DNA of 64,000 bases, taken from the NCBI GenBank assembly GCA_023846275.1, contig JAIUJO010001305.1:1-64000 (forward strand), read 5' to 3'. This document shows, piece by piece, positions 28,101 to 41,970 of this stretch. Numbering within the stretch: position 1 is the stretch's first letter; each line of letters opens with the position of its first letter. A program made the position numbers and the translations under genes. This DNA is from Vanilla planifolia (lineage: Eukaryota; Streptophyta; Magnoliopsida; Asparagales; Orchidaceae). The notes under the pieces are model-generated. The model was not told the origin of the DNA. It saw only the letters and a list, made by a program, of their open reading frames with translations, and searched no databases.

Positions 28101-31100
28101 ATAAATGTAAGAAATGTAATACAAAATTATAGAAAAATTATTTAGAAAATAAAAATTAATATCATGTTGGATAGAGGACATTGAGAGGAGGCCATGACAT
28201 TTGTTTAGTGTCACTTGAACCACCTTTTAAGTTTTCAAGAATGACCATAGTAAATAAGGATAAATAATAGTAAGTTATTCTATCAAATTTTATGTAAATA
28301 TTAGGAAAAGGAAAAATGAGAAAAATTAAAGCAATATAGTGTTACCAAATCAAAGTGATGTAAAGCTTACATGATAGGAGATTTAAAATAACAAATTGAT
28401 AAAATTAAAAAAAGAAAAAATTTGAAAAAAGTTATAAATTATACATGAGAGTTATATTGTAAGATACTAGGGAGATCAAGGGTATCACCCTTGATTTTTA
28501 AATACGTAACCAATCAAAACATCTCTGAAAGTTTTACAAAACACTAGAAATAAAATATCTAGAAATATAAAATTGAATATTTAAGATATCTTATTGGGAT
28601 GTATCCTATGCTTTTTCAAACACAATTGACCTTAATTTGAATTACTAAGACCAAATGCATTTTCCCTTGAAATAATTTTTTTTAATATTAACTTAACAAA
28701 TAATAAAATTAAAATGCCACAAATTAAAGAAATGTAGTATACCCAATTCAAAATGATGCAAACATCACCCAATAAGAAAACTTTGAGTGTCATAGTAATA
28801 TAATGCAATAAAATCATAACTTTTAAAAAATGAGATGAATTATAGATAAAAGTTGCCATCCAGATAATAAGGAGATCAAGTTTATGTTATCGATCATCAA
28901 ATCTGGTACCTATCAAAATGTCTCATTGGGACAAGTACAATGAGATTTATTTCACCTCAAATAGACCTTTTTTCGAATTATTATGAATTACAAAATAAAT
29001 AAGTAAAAATAATGATACAATTTTATTTTATAATTAAATAAATTTTATTGAAGCTTAAATAAATTAAATCAAAGGAAGACAATATATTAAAATTAAATAA
29101 ATTTAAATATGACATAAATGAGATTTAAAGTTACAGAGTAATATATAAAAAATTGAAATATTTGAGGTATTGAGATGATTGAATGACAAAAGTACATTCC
29201 AATATACAAAGGATAATTAGTATAGCTTACTCAACCATGAAATATGACATTAATTTAAATTTTTATCAAAGCATGTGAAAGCCCAAGAAAAAAAAATATT
29301 TTTTCAAAGTTCTAGTTTATATTTAATTGGATAGTGCTTGTCAAGATGAATACAAAAAGTTGTTGCTTGGATTAGAGCTCATTTTGAATTACTATAAAAT
29401 ATAAAAATAAACAAACATAAAAAATCAATTATTATTTTAATAGCAAGTAAATGTAAAGTAAAGTTTAATTTAAAGAAATTAAAGCAATATAATATAACCT
29501 AATAAAGCTATGTAAAGGTCACATGAGAGGATATTTGGAGTTTTATAACATATAACTAAATCAAAGAAAAAAAAAGTTGTGGAAATGAGTTGGATTATAA
29601 GAGAAAGTTAAATTCCAAAAAACAAAATGATTGAGTGTAATATCATTGATTGCTAAATTATGTAAAAAATGAGAATGCCCCATAAAAATGGCCAAAATAT
29701 GTAAAACATTTTTTGGAAAATATGAAAATCAGTTTTTAAGATGAGTCTAATGATGTTTATTTTATATTGATTAAGCATCATTTACACTTTTCACAAATTA
29801 TAAAATTTAATATACATAACTAATAATAATTTTTTTATGTTAAATAGATATATGTTAAAGCTAAAATTTGATAAATTTAACCAATACAATATAGCTAAAT
29901 CAAAGTGATGTAAAACTTACATGATGAAAGATTTTGAGTAAGATAGTAATATAACCAATTCAAGGTAAAACTTTTGAAAAGTGGAGAAATTATATAAGAA
30001 ACTTATATAACAGGATACTTGAGAGATATAAGGTAATAGTATCAAACATCAAAATAGATAGAAACTAAAATATCATATAAAGGTTGAAAAAGTCATAGAT
30101 AAACTCCATAGGAGTCCAAGGATGATTTGTTTCTATTTTGTTACACAATGCTTCCATTAACTACCAAATGCCAAAGCAAATAAGCAACAAAACATAAATT
30201 ATGTTTTCAATGTTAGTTAAATATATTTGTATATTAATGTTGAAGAAAAATTAATTGAATAAATGAAACATAATAAAATTAAAGCATTATAAAGTTAAAA
30301 TAAGTTGAGTTTTAGAGTCATTGGGTGTTGCAACAAAATTGAAGGGAAGCATTTAAAGAAATGATACAAATTATAAGAGAAAGAAAAATTCTAAGATATG
30401 ATGGGGATCAAGTGTAATATTCTTGATCAGAATTCCAAGCATGATGAAAAGGATAAGTAGTGCATGCAAAAAGCCTAAACATAAAATAGCCAAAACCATA
30501 AAAATTAATATTTCCAAAGGAATCACTATCCTAAAAGTGTGTAACAATGTTTTATTTCGATTGAACATCATTCAGAGTTATTGTGAATTACAAAAGTAAG
30601 AATTATATATAAAATAATATTATTTTAATATTAATAAATATATATTAAAGTTGAAATGAGATAAATTAAAATTATCTAATATAAACAAACAAAAATGATG
30701 TTAAGGCCACACAAAAGGGTATTCCAACTATATAGAAATATATGCAAATAAAAGTGACAAAACTTGTAGAAATGAGATAAATTGTATGCGAAAGCTACAT
30801 CCCAAGATACTAAAGAGAACTTGAATAAATCTTTGATCATTAAATTAGGAATGAATCAACACTTTTTTGTAAAACATGCTAAAGTTATAAGAAATATAAT
30901 ATTTTAAAATTAAATAATGAACATTTAATTTGCTGAGGTCATGCAAATGAGTGCAACATCTTTTTTCCCAATAAAACTTGATCTAATATTACTCAAAATT
31001 AACAAAAATAAATTGAAATAAATAAAAATAAATTATTAATTTAAAATATAATTACATAATAAAGAAAAACTTAGACCAAATAAAGTAATTTAATAGAACA

Positions 31101-32600
31101 TAACCAAATCGGGTAAAGGTGAAATGAGATGAGAAATAGTTTTTTTATAGTAATATATCAAAAATAAAAAAATTTATTAATATAAGATAAATTATGCTTG
31201 AAAGTTGCATTCCAAGGTATTAAAAAGATCTTGTATGACTTCCTTGTTCATCAAATATGATGCAAATTAAAATTGCTCCTAATGCATAATAATGCCATAG
31301 AAAAAATATACAAAATTTATTATTGAAAATTTAATTAGATAGAGTTGGTTTGATTAGTCTGACAATATTTGTTTTATCTCGAGCAAAACATGTTGGAATC
31401 TGCTACGAATTACTAAAATAGGAAAGAATAATTAAAAGTATGTTGTTATTTTAATATTAAATAAATGTATGTGAAAGCTTAGATAAGTTAAATTGAACTA
31501 ATGTAGTATAACCAAATTGAAGCAACTTAAGTGTCACAAAGAAAAGGCATTTGAGTTTGATAATATTATAAAAAAATTAATGGCAAAAAATTTGAATAAA
31601 ATAGGTAAATTATATTAGATAGTTACATTCCAAGATTTTAAAGAGAACATGTGTAAACACCTCGATCATAAAGTAAGTATAATTCAAAATGTTTCAAAAT
31701 AATTACCAATTCTATAAAAAATAAATATTTTAAAAGAATAAAAATTGATATTTTATTTTATAGAATTAATTAAGTAGAACCAAATGACATTTTTCTATGT
31801 TATATTGGACATCATTTAGCATTACTCTATATTACCAAAGTATGTAAAAGTAAATATTAAAAAAACTACTATTTTATTATTAAGTAAATATATACTAAAT
31901 TTCAATTGAGATAAATTTAAGAAATCTAATAAAACCATATCAAATCAATGAAAAGGTCAAATGGGTATTGACTTAGAATTGGATATCCATATAACTAAAT
32001 CAAAGTAAAATCTTTGAAGAAATGAGAAAAAGTGTATGAGAAAGTTGCATTCAAAGATTCAACAGGAATCAACTATAACATCATCGATTGTTAAATTAGG
32101 AATGAATTATAATATATCTCAAAATGCAGCAAACTCTTACTGAATAAAATGTTAAAAAAAATGTAAAAAATGATTATTTATTTAGATATAACTCATTGAG
32201 ACTAGTCTAATGACATTTGTTTCATCTCAGTTGATCTTATTTACAATTATAAAAAATTGGCAAATTGAATAAGCAAAAATATTAAAACATTATAATTTTA
32301 ATTTGATGTAAATATATACTAAAGGTTTAATATGGTGAATTGAAGTAATATAATATTGCCAAATTGAAGCGATGTATAGGCCAAATGAGACGATATTTAG
32401 AGTTATGTGGTAATCTAAATGAAAGTGAATTTTTGAAAGAAAAAGAGAAATTATACGTGAAAGTTGTATCCTAGCAAACCATTAAGATTGGGTGTAACAT
32501 CTTTAATCATTACATAGATTATTAATTGAAATGTCTTGTAAGGCCTATAAAATAACATGAAAAGTCTTTTTAAAAAACCATTTAAATGCTCATTATTTGA
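20440..32600. repeat. Composite satellite block, duplicate copy 2
   Basis: Second copy of the composite at 5,050-15,300. The offset between paired anchors changes stepwise along the block: about 15.45 kb at 5.2/20.6 kb, 16.43 kb at 6.1/22.6 kb, 18.1 kb at 7.4/25.5 kb, 17.25 kb at 11.3/28.5 kb and 17.16 kb at 13.2/30.3 kb. Each step is a few hundred bases up to about 1.7 kb, compatible with gain or loss of one to four monomers on one copy after the duplication. The 3.7-kb insertion at 32,615 interrupts its right end. Confidence 0.75.
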
Positions 32601-32614
32601 TAATTTTTTTAAAT
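22184..32614 (-). repeat. 415-bp satellite array, minus orientation, block 4
   Basis: About 25 minus-strand monomers with the same landmarks as block 2. It carries distinctive truncated monomers at 26,002-26,060 ('gatacatttgataggaaagt') and 27,925-27,960 ('cttgtaaagattaaattg'), also found in block 2 at 7,905-7,960 and 10,095-10,130. It ends abruptly at about 32,615 within a monomer, just past the 'aaaataacatgaaaagt' segment, where unrelated sequence begins. Confidence 0.85.
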
Positions 32615-35600
32615 GATGAATTGATAATAAAGTTTAGCCAAATAGAAGAACAAGTTTTTAAAAGTGTTAATTCTTACAAGTACAAGTATGAAAGCTAGGA
32701 TCAAACAAGTATGTTAATAAGAGACGAAAGTATTCTAAGTTTAACAAGTAAGATGAAATGTGCCAAGGATTGTATATTTGATTAACATAACTACATAAGC
32801 AAGAAAAAGCTAAGAGAATAATTAAATATGAGGAATCATTAGATTACAATGTGGTAATTGGTATGTTTGTTTATCATACCAGTACTAATTTTAGGGTCAT
32901 AAAATTTTGATTAGTAATGTTTTTAGTTAATTAAAAAATTTTTAGCATAACAAATAGTACTATAATAGTAATAGTACTAGTGTAATAGAAAACATGAATT
33001 ACTTAAGTTTTGTATTTGAGTTACTTTTGATCCTAGCCACTACAATTAAAGTATCTTAGATCTAAGCAATTGAAATATCTTACATAGAGATGGTAGAAGG
33101 AAATTAAATTCAAGCAAACTACAACCTTAGAATTCATGAGTCCTTATTATGGTGATATTTCTTAGCAGTTCTAACAAAATAAATGATTATTTAAGATTAT
33201 TTTGTTTTAAGGTATTAAGATAAAATAAGGCTAAACATTTTATCACATTGTAGTCATGAGCCTTATTAAGGGTGTCTGCTTGAAGAAAATTAAGCGAAAG
33301 AAGATGACAACAAGAAATGGTTCATGGGATCTCAAGTTTTCTTTAGAAAAAAATACCAAATTTTATGCTGGCCTTTGCTTAGTTTCTAAGGCAGGCAACC
33401 CTTTGTTTCACATATAAGCCAATAAGAAGATTATGATAATAACAATTAAATAAATATTTGCCATTCACATAAAGGGAATTTTTATTAAGATCTACTGCTC
33501 CTCCAATCTAAAAAAAATACTTTAGATATCATATTAGGCATGTCATGATGGTAATTGAGCCATGATATTTCCATTTGATAGTTAAAATGTGTGTTCATAC
33601 CTACTTAAAATTTCCTTCATGAATAAAGCATAAAATATATAAATTTTTTAATAAAAATTATTATAACAAGCTTGACTAAAGCTTTATGATGCTGTTGTTA
33701 AATTTTGCCTATGATATTCTAGTTCTTGTTATAATATAAATTATGATAACTTTTTCAATACAAACCTAAGTGAACACATTGAATTGTTTTAATTGTTATG
33801 TGTTGGAATGAAAAGAAATTATGATTCCTAAACAAGTTGCATTAACATGAGTTCTCTCATGGGTTTTAATGATCAAATTGAGTTTTAAAATTTCTGAAGT
33901 TCTCATGATATCACAATTTTTGGGGCTAACTGCATCTTTGGTTATCTAATTGTGCTAAAAGATTTGAATTTTTGTAAACATGAGAAGGAACCATGATTAA
34001 TAGTGAAAGCCAAACTTTTTATGGGATGACTACTCCATAAATAAATTAGGATTTCAACAAAATACAACCTTATTGTTTAGATTTCTTTTGTAAATTTTGC
34101 GACAACATGTGATATTGAGAAAGGATAATCGGATCTTGGGATTTAGATTGCAAAAAGAAATTCATGGTAGAAATATTTCTTGAACATCAATGTTGAAACT
34201 TTTTCAATTATGTTCTAATTTAAGCAAATCTTGAGTGCATAAAGAAATTGTCATATTTAAAATTTTAAATTTGAGGTAATGTTCTCGATTTTTCTCATTC
34301 ACAAAACCTATAATACTTTGAAATATCGTTATTTTGTGTATACGATGGATATTAAGAGTTATCGTGCTAAGTTTGTTGCTAAATTGAAATTAGATAATTG
34401 CAAGATGGTGGTAATCTAAGCTCAAGAACTTAGTGAGTACATTTTTAAGTGAAGCCATGAAACAACTTCGTTACAGATAATATTTGTCGTACTTGAAACC
34501 AAGACATAGATGTGATATTTTGCAAGAATGAGGGGCAATAAACCAAGGTTACACCTTTGGGTCTTAGTGGTATGGCCCAATGGTTGGCTTAAAATGTTGG
34601 TATAGACCCTTGAAAACACTTCAGATAGCTTCTAAGGAAAGGGTGGCACTTAGGTTACTTGTAAGGAAGCCTAAGGGGCTTTGGTGGATCATAGAAGAAG
34701 TCTAAGCATTGAAGTTTTTTTCTCAATAAAGATGATATAAGGAATTAAAAATTATAAAGGCTAAGTTGTAGATTTTACTAACTCAAACTAAGTCTATGGG
34801 CTATTGTAGTTGCCTAAAGGAACCTAAGAATTGCTTTTAAGGCATTAGATTTGAAGTCTTAATATTTCTCTATTTAAAATTTTATGATATAGTATTTAGA
34901 ATTTTGATACCTAAAGTTTCAAAATTAAACATTGGATAATGTTAAGCATCCAAGTAACACTAATAAGGGTTAAAAGTAAGTTATATCTTGAATAAACGTT
35001 GAATGGCCTTTTGGTTTGAATAATAACCAAACATATATTAAGATAAAATAATTGAAATAGACTACAACTTTTGCTCAACAAAAAAGTTAGAAATTAAGAT
35101 TGATTAAGGATATCAAGTAGTTGGTAAGTCATTGGAAACACCAAATTTAAGGTAATGATTTGATAAGAGTCTTGATTAGACCATGGATGAGTGCTAGTTG
35201 AAAAAAATAGCTCAATTTTTTCCTTGGAAGAGGTGTTAACGGTGCCGAAGAGGGTGATTGGTTTTATTAGACTTTTGGTAAACTTTAATCTTTTTTATAA
35301 TGTTTGATAAGATATTAATAGCTCTAAATTAGGGTATTAGGACAATAATTAGTGTTGTAGATGGTACTTTAGGAAGCATATGTCGCTCATGGGAGGCTTT
35401 TTGATGGGTGTGGTGGCTCAAAGTTTTCTATCAGGCTTGAGAGCCATTAGTTCTTGAGAATGAAGTATTCTAAACAAGGGCTTTTACTTAAAGTAATTCA
35501 TCAAAGAATTTGGAGCTTTTGTGATGCTCAATTGATTTTTAATATAGTCTACAATAGTTTAGTAATGATTTACAAGTAAGCTAGTTATGGTTTATTGGAG

Positions 35601-36339
35601 ACCCTTGGTTAGCCTAGGTAGTTATTAAAGTTATCAAAAAAACTCTAAATGATTTAGATAGATTATCATATTTTTAGAGAAACTTCAAGGCTTTTCATTG
35701 ATGAAAAGTTAAGGTTATAGGAGACGTCAAATGAACCCAATAAATAGTGGAAGTTGAAACAATATGAAATGATGTCTCTTGACAAAAATCTACATTTATA
35801 ATGGCATAAATTATCATGTAGTGAACCTTTGATGATAGCCCACCAAGAAAGCTTAGGTTAGTAAAATATACGAGATGATCAGACTCTTACGAATTTGTTT
35901 TGTCTTGTTTAGCACCACATGCCTATTCAAGATCAAGAGGATATCATACACATGGTTTCATAAAGTACAGAGTGCCATGAATTACTTATGATTCATTGTG
36001 TCAGACGTAACTGGTTAAGTGAATGATATATCCTATATAGTCAACTTCTAGATCATGTGCTAAGGATCCTATGGTGCATGAGTCCTACTAATATATATGT
36101 CAACATAACAGATCATAGTGTTACTAACCTAGTAGAGTGCTATACAGTTGTTGAGGACACTTAAAGACCCATAACACCCCGTCTCACCTTGCGTTGGCTT
36201 CATAATACTGGCAGGAAGTCCTCCATGGAATTCTGATTCGATAATCGCAATGAAAGAGTGACATAATTTCATTGGACTTCTTATAAGGAAGTGTCAAATT
36301 ACGTGGTGAGATAGTAGACTAGAACATGCATCGTGGATT
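32615..36339. other. 3.7-kb non-satellite insertion in the array
   Basis: None of the satellite landmarks occurs here. The minus-strand array stops inside one monomer at about 32,615 and resumes about 40 bp further along the consensus at about 36,340 ('tgattatttcatcttgatca'), so the block behaves like an insertion into a single monomer. Base composition is mixed, and the last 500 bp (35,860-36,340) are visibly richer in G+C than the rest. No intact reading frame exceeds about 65 residues. I could not assign the interior to a known element; the right end resembles a decayed LTR and has its own entry. Confidence 0.65.
36165..36339 (+). mobile_element. Possible gypsy-type LTR fragment (fossil)
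   Basis: At 36,168 a 'ataacaccccgtctcacc' string resembles the TGTAACACCCCG-type start common in LTRs of plant gypsy elements of the chromovirus group. It is followed by a relatively GC-rich stretch that runs up to the point where the satellite resumes. Only about 170 bp are present, so this is a fragment, and no matching second LTR was found at the left end of the insertion. The assignment rests on resemblance of the start sequence and composition only. Confidence 0.25.
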
Positions 36340-39300
36340 CCTTATGATTATTTCATCTTGATCAAATCTCATTTGGAATTACTTCAAACCAATAAGACCC
36401 TAATGGTGCTCATCTTTTCTCTATTGGGCCTCATTTGTAATTACAATGAGTTATCAAGGTAAATAAGAAAAACTAATAATTTTTTAATGTTATATAAATA
36501 TATAATTTAGTTCAAGTGAGATATATTTAAGTAATGTAATATAGTCAAATCAGTATGACATAGGGTTCACATAAGGATGGAATAAGAGTTTGATATTAAT
36601 TTTACTAAATCAAAAAAAAATGTTGAAGAAGTAAGATAAAATATTGAAGAAAATTTCATTTTAAGATTCTAAGTTGATTGGAGTATAGCATTATTGATCA
36701 TCAAATAAATGATGAATGAAACTGTCTCTTAAACAATGCTAAAATCTATGACAAAGAATTTAAAGATATAATAATGAATATTTAATTAGACAATACTTGT
36801 CAAAATGAGTCCAATAATATTTTTCCTCTCAATCACACCACATCTTAAGTTAATGTCAATTATAAAAGTTAATAAGCTTAAAAAATAATACCTTTTTAAT
36901 ATTAAGTACATATGTACTAAATTTGAAATTTAATAAATTAAAGTAAAATAATAAAACAAAATCAATCTGATGTAAATAAAATAGAAGAGTAGAGTTAGAG
37001 CTTCATAGTAATATGAAAAAAAATATAAAAATTGAATAAATTTAAAACAATTTATACTATTGTTTAATTTAAAAATATTAAGAAAATTGTGAGTAAAATC
37101 CTTAATATAAAATAAAGTTGGAATAAAGATATCTCTTCATCTTAACAAAAATCCTAGAAAATAAAATATTTAAGAGTACAGAAAATAATATTTATTTTGA
37201 TAAATATCATTGAGATATGATCAATGACATTGTTCCCTCAAGATTAGACATTGTTTTATATTACGAGGAGTTAAAAATTTAAATAAACACAAATAATAAT
37301 ATTTTAATATTAAGTAAATAAATATATTAAATCTAAAAATAAGATAAAATTTAAGAATATAATACAGCTAAATAAATGTGACATAAAGGTCACATAATAG
37401 GAGAATAAGACTTGCATACTAAAAAAAATTAATGCAAGAACTTACAACAAAGGAGATAAATTATCTAGAAACATTGAATTCAAATATACTAAGAAAATCA
37501 GGTGTGATATCCACAATTATAACAATAGCATTGATTTGATATGCCATGTAAAGTGTTATGAAAACCTAGCAAAATTAAAAATATGAAAATAAATATTAAC
37601 TTATATTGAGTTTGTCCATGTGAGCCTAGTTATTTTTTTCCCATCTAGATCAAGCCTCATTTGAAACTACTACAAATTTTTAAAGAAAATAAGCATGTAT
37701 AATAGTAAATAACTATTTAAATATTAATCAAATATATAGTAAACTTGATATGAGATAAATTGATGCATTCAAATATAACCAAATCAAAGCAATGTAAAAG
37801 TTACATTAATGGAGAATTAGTTTTCCATATTAATATAACAAATTTAAACAAAAAATTTGTAGAAATAAGATAAATGTATTTAGATATTTTAATTTGAAGA
37901 AAACAATGAGATCCAGTTTGACATCCCCAATTATCAAATCAAGTATAATTAGAAATATCTTATAATACATAGAAATCCTTAGAAAGAAAAATATTTAAAA
38001 TTATAAAAATAAAATATGCAATTTGATAAAACTCATCGAGATGAGTTTAACAAAATCAAGTGACGTAATGGTCGTATGCGAAGAAATTTAGAATTATAGG
38101 GAAAATTGCCAAACAAAAGAAAAACATTTCAAAAAACAAGGACAAATTATAGAAAAAATTTGAATTCTAGGGACTAAAGAGATCGAGTGTAACAACTTCT
38201 ATCATCAAATCAAATATAAATAAAAGTCTCTCACAAACTAGGACAAAAACAAAGAAAATTAAATTAAAAGACATTAAAAAATGAAAATTTATTTAACTAG
38301 AGGTCATCATAACTTGTCCAATGACCTTATTTTCATCTCGATAAGATCTTGTTTATAATTACTTCAAATTACCATGTTGAATTTGTAGTAAAAATAATAA
38401 AATATTTTTTAAATGTTTAGTAAGATATATTTAATCTAAAACATGATGAATTGAAGGAATAAAATACATCCATATGAAAGCAATGTAAAGGCTAGACATG
38501 TAGAACTTTAAGTTGCATAGCATTCTAAAAAATCAAAGAAAAACTTAGAAGAAATCCAATAAATTTTATAAGAAATATGCAATCAAAGATTTGAAGGAGA
38601 TAGAGTGTAACATCATCAATTATCAAATAAGATATGAATCAAAATGTCTCTTAAAGAATAAAAAAATCTTATAAAATAGAATATATAAGAATAAAAAAAT
38701 CAAAATTAAATTTGAAAGAGCTGATTGAGATGAGTTCAATGATGTTCTCATGTTCTTTGTGGTACTTTGTGAGTAGTTACAATAAATTACAAAAAAGAAT
38801 AAGTGTAGATAATTATATTTTTTTTGAAATGTTAAGTAAATATATAATAAAGTTATAATGAGAAAAATTTAAGTAAACTAGTATTATAAAATTATTAGAA
38901 AGTCAAGGTCACAAGATAGGAGAGCAACACATTCATAGTAATAAAACCAAATAACAGAAAAATATCTAAATAAATGAGACAAATTATATAGTAAAGTTGC
39001 ATTCCAACATACTAAAAAGTTCGATATATTATTATCGATATTTAAATCTTTAAAAAAAAAATATCATGTAAAGTGTGCCAAATAATTAAATAAATAAATA
39101 TTTAGTAAGATAAAACATATTGAGTTCAATTCAACTATCCTTTTGTTTTGCCTCAACCAGACTTCATTTTAAATTTTTATGAATTATCAAAATAAATAAA
39201 TAATAAATTATTATTTAAAATCAACTAAAAATATGTTAAAACATAAATGAAATAAAATGAAGCAATATAATATAAGAAAATCAAAGCATTTTAAAGGCTC

Positions 39301-39460
39301 CATGTGTAAAGATTTTAGTTAAATAGTAATGTAAAAAAAATGAAGAAAAAAAGAAGAAATCAAATAAATTATGTGACAAAGTTGTATTCAAAGATGTTGT
39401 AGAGAACAAGTGCATAACAATAATAGTTAAATAAGGCACAGATCAAAATATCGTAAATTA
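36340..39460 (-). repeat. 415-bp satellite array, minus orientation, block 5
   Basis: Continuation of block 4 after the insertion, with about 7-8 monomers. Landmarks include 'gatcgagtgtaacaac' (38,180), 'gatagagtgtaacatcatc' (38,588) and 'aaaggtcacataatagg' (37,385). The first monomer has a short duplicated segment: 'aatctcatttggaattac' and 'gggcctcatttgtaattac' lie about 60 bp apart. A truncated monomer at about 38,040 fuses the 'catcgagatgag' block directly to 'aaatcaagtgacgtaatgg', resembling a truncation at 7,100-7,135. Confidence 0.8.
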
Positions 39461-41875
39461 CATTATTTTAATTTTTCTTTATTTATCTTTAATATTTATT
39501 TTCATAATTTGAAAACTATCATTTATGTCAATTGTTCAAATTTTTTACAATGCTTTAATCATATAGCAATGTCACTCTAAATCTCATCTTATGAGACCAT
39601 TAAATCACTTTGATTTGGTTATATTAGATAACTTTAATTCATCTCATTTTTGCCTTAATACTTTTCAGCATAAAAGGAAATTATAATTTATTGTTAATTT
39701 TTCTTAATTATTTTCAAATTTCACAGTAATTTTAAAAATAGTTTGATTAAGACAAAATAAATGTTGTTGGAGTCATCTCAATTAACTCTTTCGAATTAAA
39801 TATTGATGTTGAAATTTTGAATATTTTATTCAATCATGCTTTAGCATTCTTTACATGACATCATTTTATTAAAATTTTATTTGTCCATCAAGGATGTGAT
39901 TCTCAATCACATTTATGTCTTGGAAAGTAGTCATTCTATTAAATTTATCCCATTTCTTTAAATTATTTTTCATTGATTTGTTTAAATTAATATGTAACTC
40001 TAAATCACCGTTTTTGTTATCTTTAAATCACTTTGATTTAGAAATATTATATAGCTTCAATTTATCTCATTCCTATTTTATTATTTATTTACTTAATATT
40101 GGCATAATAATTTAGATTTATTTATGAGTTTTACTTTAATAATGCAATCAATTTGAGAAAATGTTATTAGCAATCATATATTTATTTTGGTATATCTAAA
40201 TGTATGATTTAATGTTATTTTTTCATGCATTATGAGACATCTTCATTCATATCTTATTTTGTGATTAAGGATGTACACTCAATCACGTTTGCATCTTGGA
40301 TTGCAAGTTTATGATAAAATTTATTTCATTCTTTAAAGACTTTTTTTTGATTTAGGTATATTACTATGCAACAATAAATCTCCTTTTATATTACCATTAC
40401 TTTAGTTTGTTTTGGTTATTTTATGTTGCTTTAATTTAACTTATTTTAATTTTAATATAAATTTACTTTGTATTAAACTTATATTGTTTATTTGTTATGC
40501 GGATTCAATTTTGCAATTTTTCTTAATTCCAATCCTGGTCTTATCAAGGCAACAAAATGTAGCTCAACTCTTCTCAACTATCTTTGTCGATTTAAATATT
40601 CATTTTATATATTTTTAACTTTTTTGCTTGAATTTGATTTTGAAAGACTGGTTGGGACATTTCATTTGTTATCTTCTTTTATGTTTAAGGATGTTACTCT
40701 TGATCACTTCAATATTTTAGAATGCAAATTTTTTGTATTATGTTTCTCTAATTTCTTAACTTTTTCATTTGGAATTTGCTATATTACTATGAAAGTCAAA
40801 TTCTATTCTCGAGGGACATTATCTTTTTTTTTATTTGGTTATATTTTGTTATTTAAATTATTTCATTTAAACTTCTATATAAATTAACTTGTCATTAAAA
40901 TAATAATTTATTTATTATTTTTCATTATTTAATTTTGTCATTTGGTGTAACTCTTAAAGAAACTTGATTGAGTCAAAACAAACTTTTTGGCATGGTACAC
41001 TTGATGTCTCTAATATCTTGCAATATAGTTTTGCAATAAATATATTTTATTTTTTGAATATTTTCTTTGATTTATTGATTTTAATATATTTCCTCAAATC
41101 TACTCTCAAGTGACCTTAACATTTTTTCATATTGTTAATTACATTGCCTTAATTTTCGTTATTTTAACTTTATTATTTATTTGAATTGCATAAAAAATAT
41201 TTTTTATTTTTTTACTCTTTTTTAATTTTTTAATTCATTGTATATATAATTATTGTTCAATAAAAATGAAACAAGTACCCTCGGGCTGATATCAATAAGA
41301 TTTTTGAAATTTATTATTTATTTTCATACATTTTAATTATTCTATTTTCTAAGATTTTTACAATTTTTATATGGCATTTTAATTTGTACAAAAATTTCTT
41401 AATCAAATATGTCAAACTCTATCTTCTTATTAATTTGAAATACAATTTTCTTTGTACAATTTATCTCATTTCTTTAACTTTTTAGCTCTAATTTGATTAA
41501 ATTCCTTTGAAGCTATAGTTGTACTCTAACATTACTTGAACAACTTTTTGATTTATTTATATCACATTAGGCCAAGTTTTCTAATTTTAGTTTTACCAAA
41601 TATTCACTTTATATTAAAATAATAATTTGTTATTATTTATGCTTATTTACTTTGGTTATTCAAGCTTATTCTAGACATGTCATATTTAGACAAAATAAAC
41701 ACCATTTTCTCATCTTCATAATCTTTATCAAATTAAATATATTTTTAATATTTTTTAAAAAAATTAATTTTTAAGGTTTTCCCTTTTTTATAAGTTATTT
41801 CAATTCATAGCTTATTTGAAGACGAATAAAATCACAGTCATTCTTGTTATTATTTTTAAATTCTAACTTTTATTA
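39461..41875 (+). repeat. 415-bp satellite array, six-monomer inverted island
   Basis: Plus-orientation island of six monomers between two minus-orientation blocks. Core equivalents of 'gtgacctttacatcactttg' lie near 39,590, 40,010, 40,390, 40,815, 41,110 and 41,540. The left junction is blurred (39,461-39,525). The right junction is near 41,873, where 'aaattctaacttttatta' meets the minus-strand 'aaaatgtct' block. The 131-residue frame at 40,492-40,887 is read through satellite sequence and is not a gene. Confidence 0.8.
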
Positions 41876-41970
41876 TAAAAATGTCTAAAAATTTGTTCTA
41901 AAATCTTAAAATATACAATATTTTGAAATAGAAAAATGAATTTTTAAATGCTCAAATTTCAACAAGATGA

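Noticed and set aside
34300-34440. Possible copia reverse-transcriptase word in the 3.7-kb insertion
   Set aside because: A short SYRAKFVAK-like reading recalls the family's YKARLVAKG motif, but no neighbouring motif supports it, and chance matches are easy in AT-rich DNA.
34541-34620. Possible tRNA-derived SINE head ('ggtatggcccaatggttggc')
   Set aside because: The string resembles a pol III A box, but no convincing B box follows at the expected distance, no A-rich or T-rich tail is seen and no second copy was found in the window.
40492-40887. 131-residue plus-strand open frame
   Set aside because: It runs straight through several monomer blocks of the 415-bp satellite, including the core. 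Equivalent frames are not kept in other monomers, and the residues are mostly Phe, Leu, Ile and Ser, as expected of T-rich DNA.
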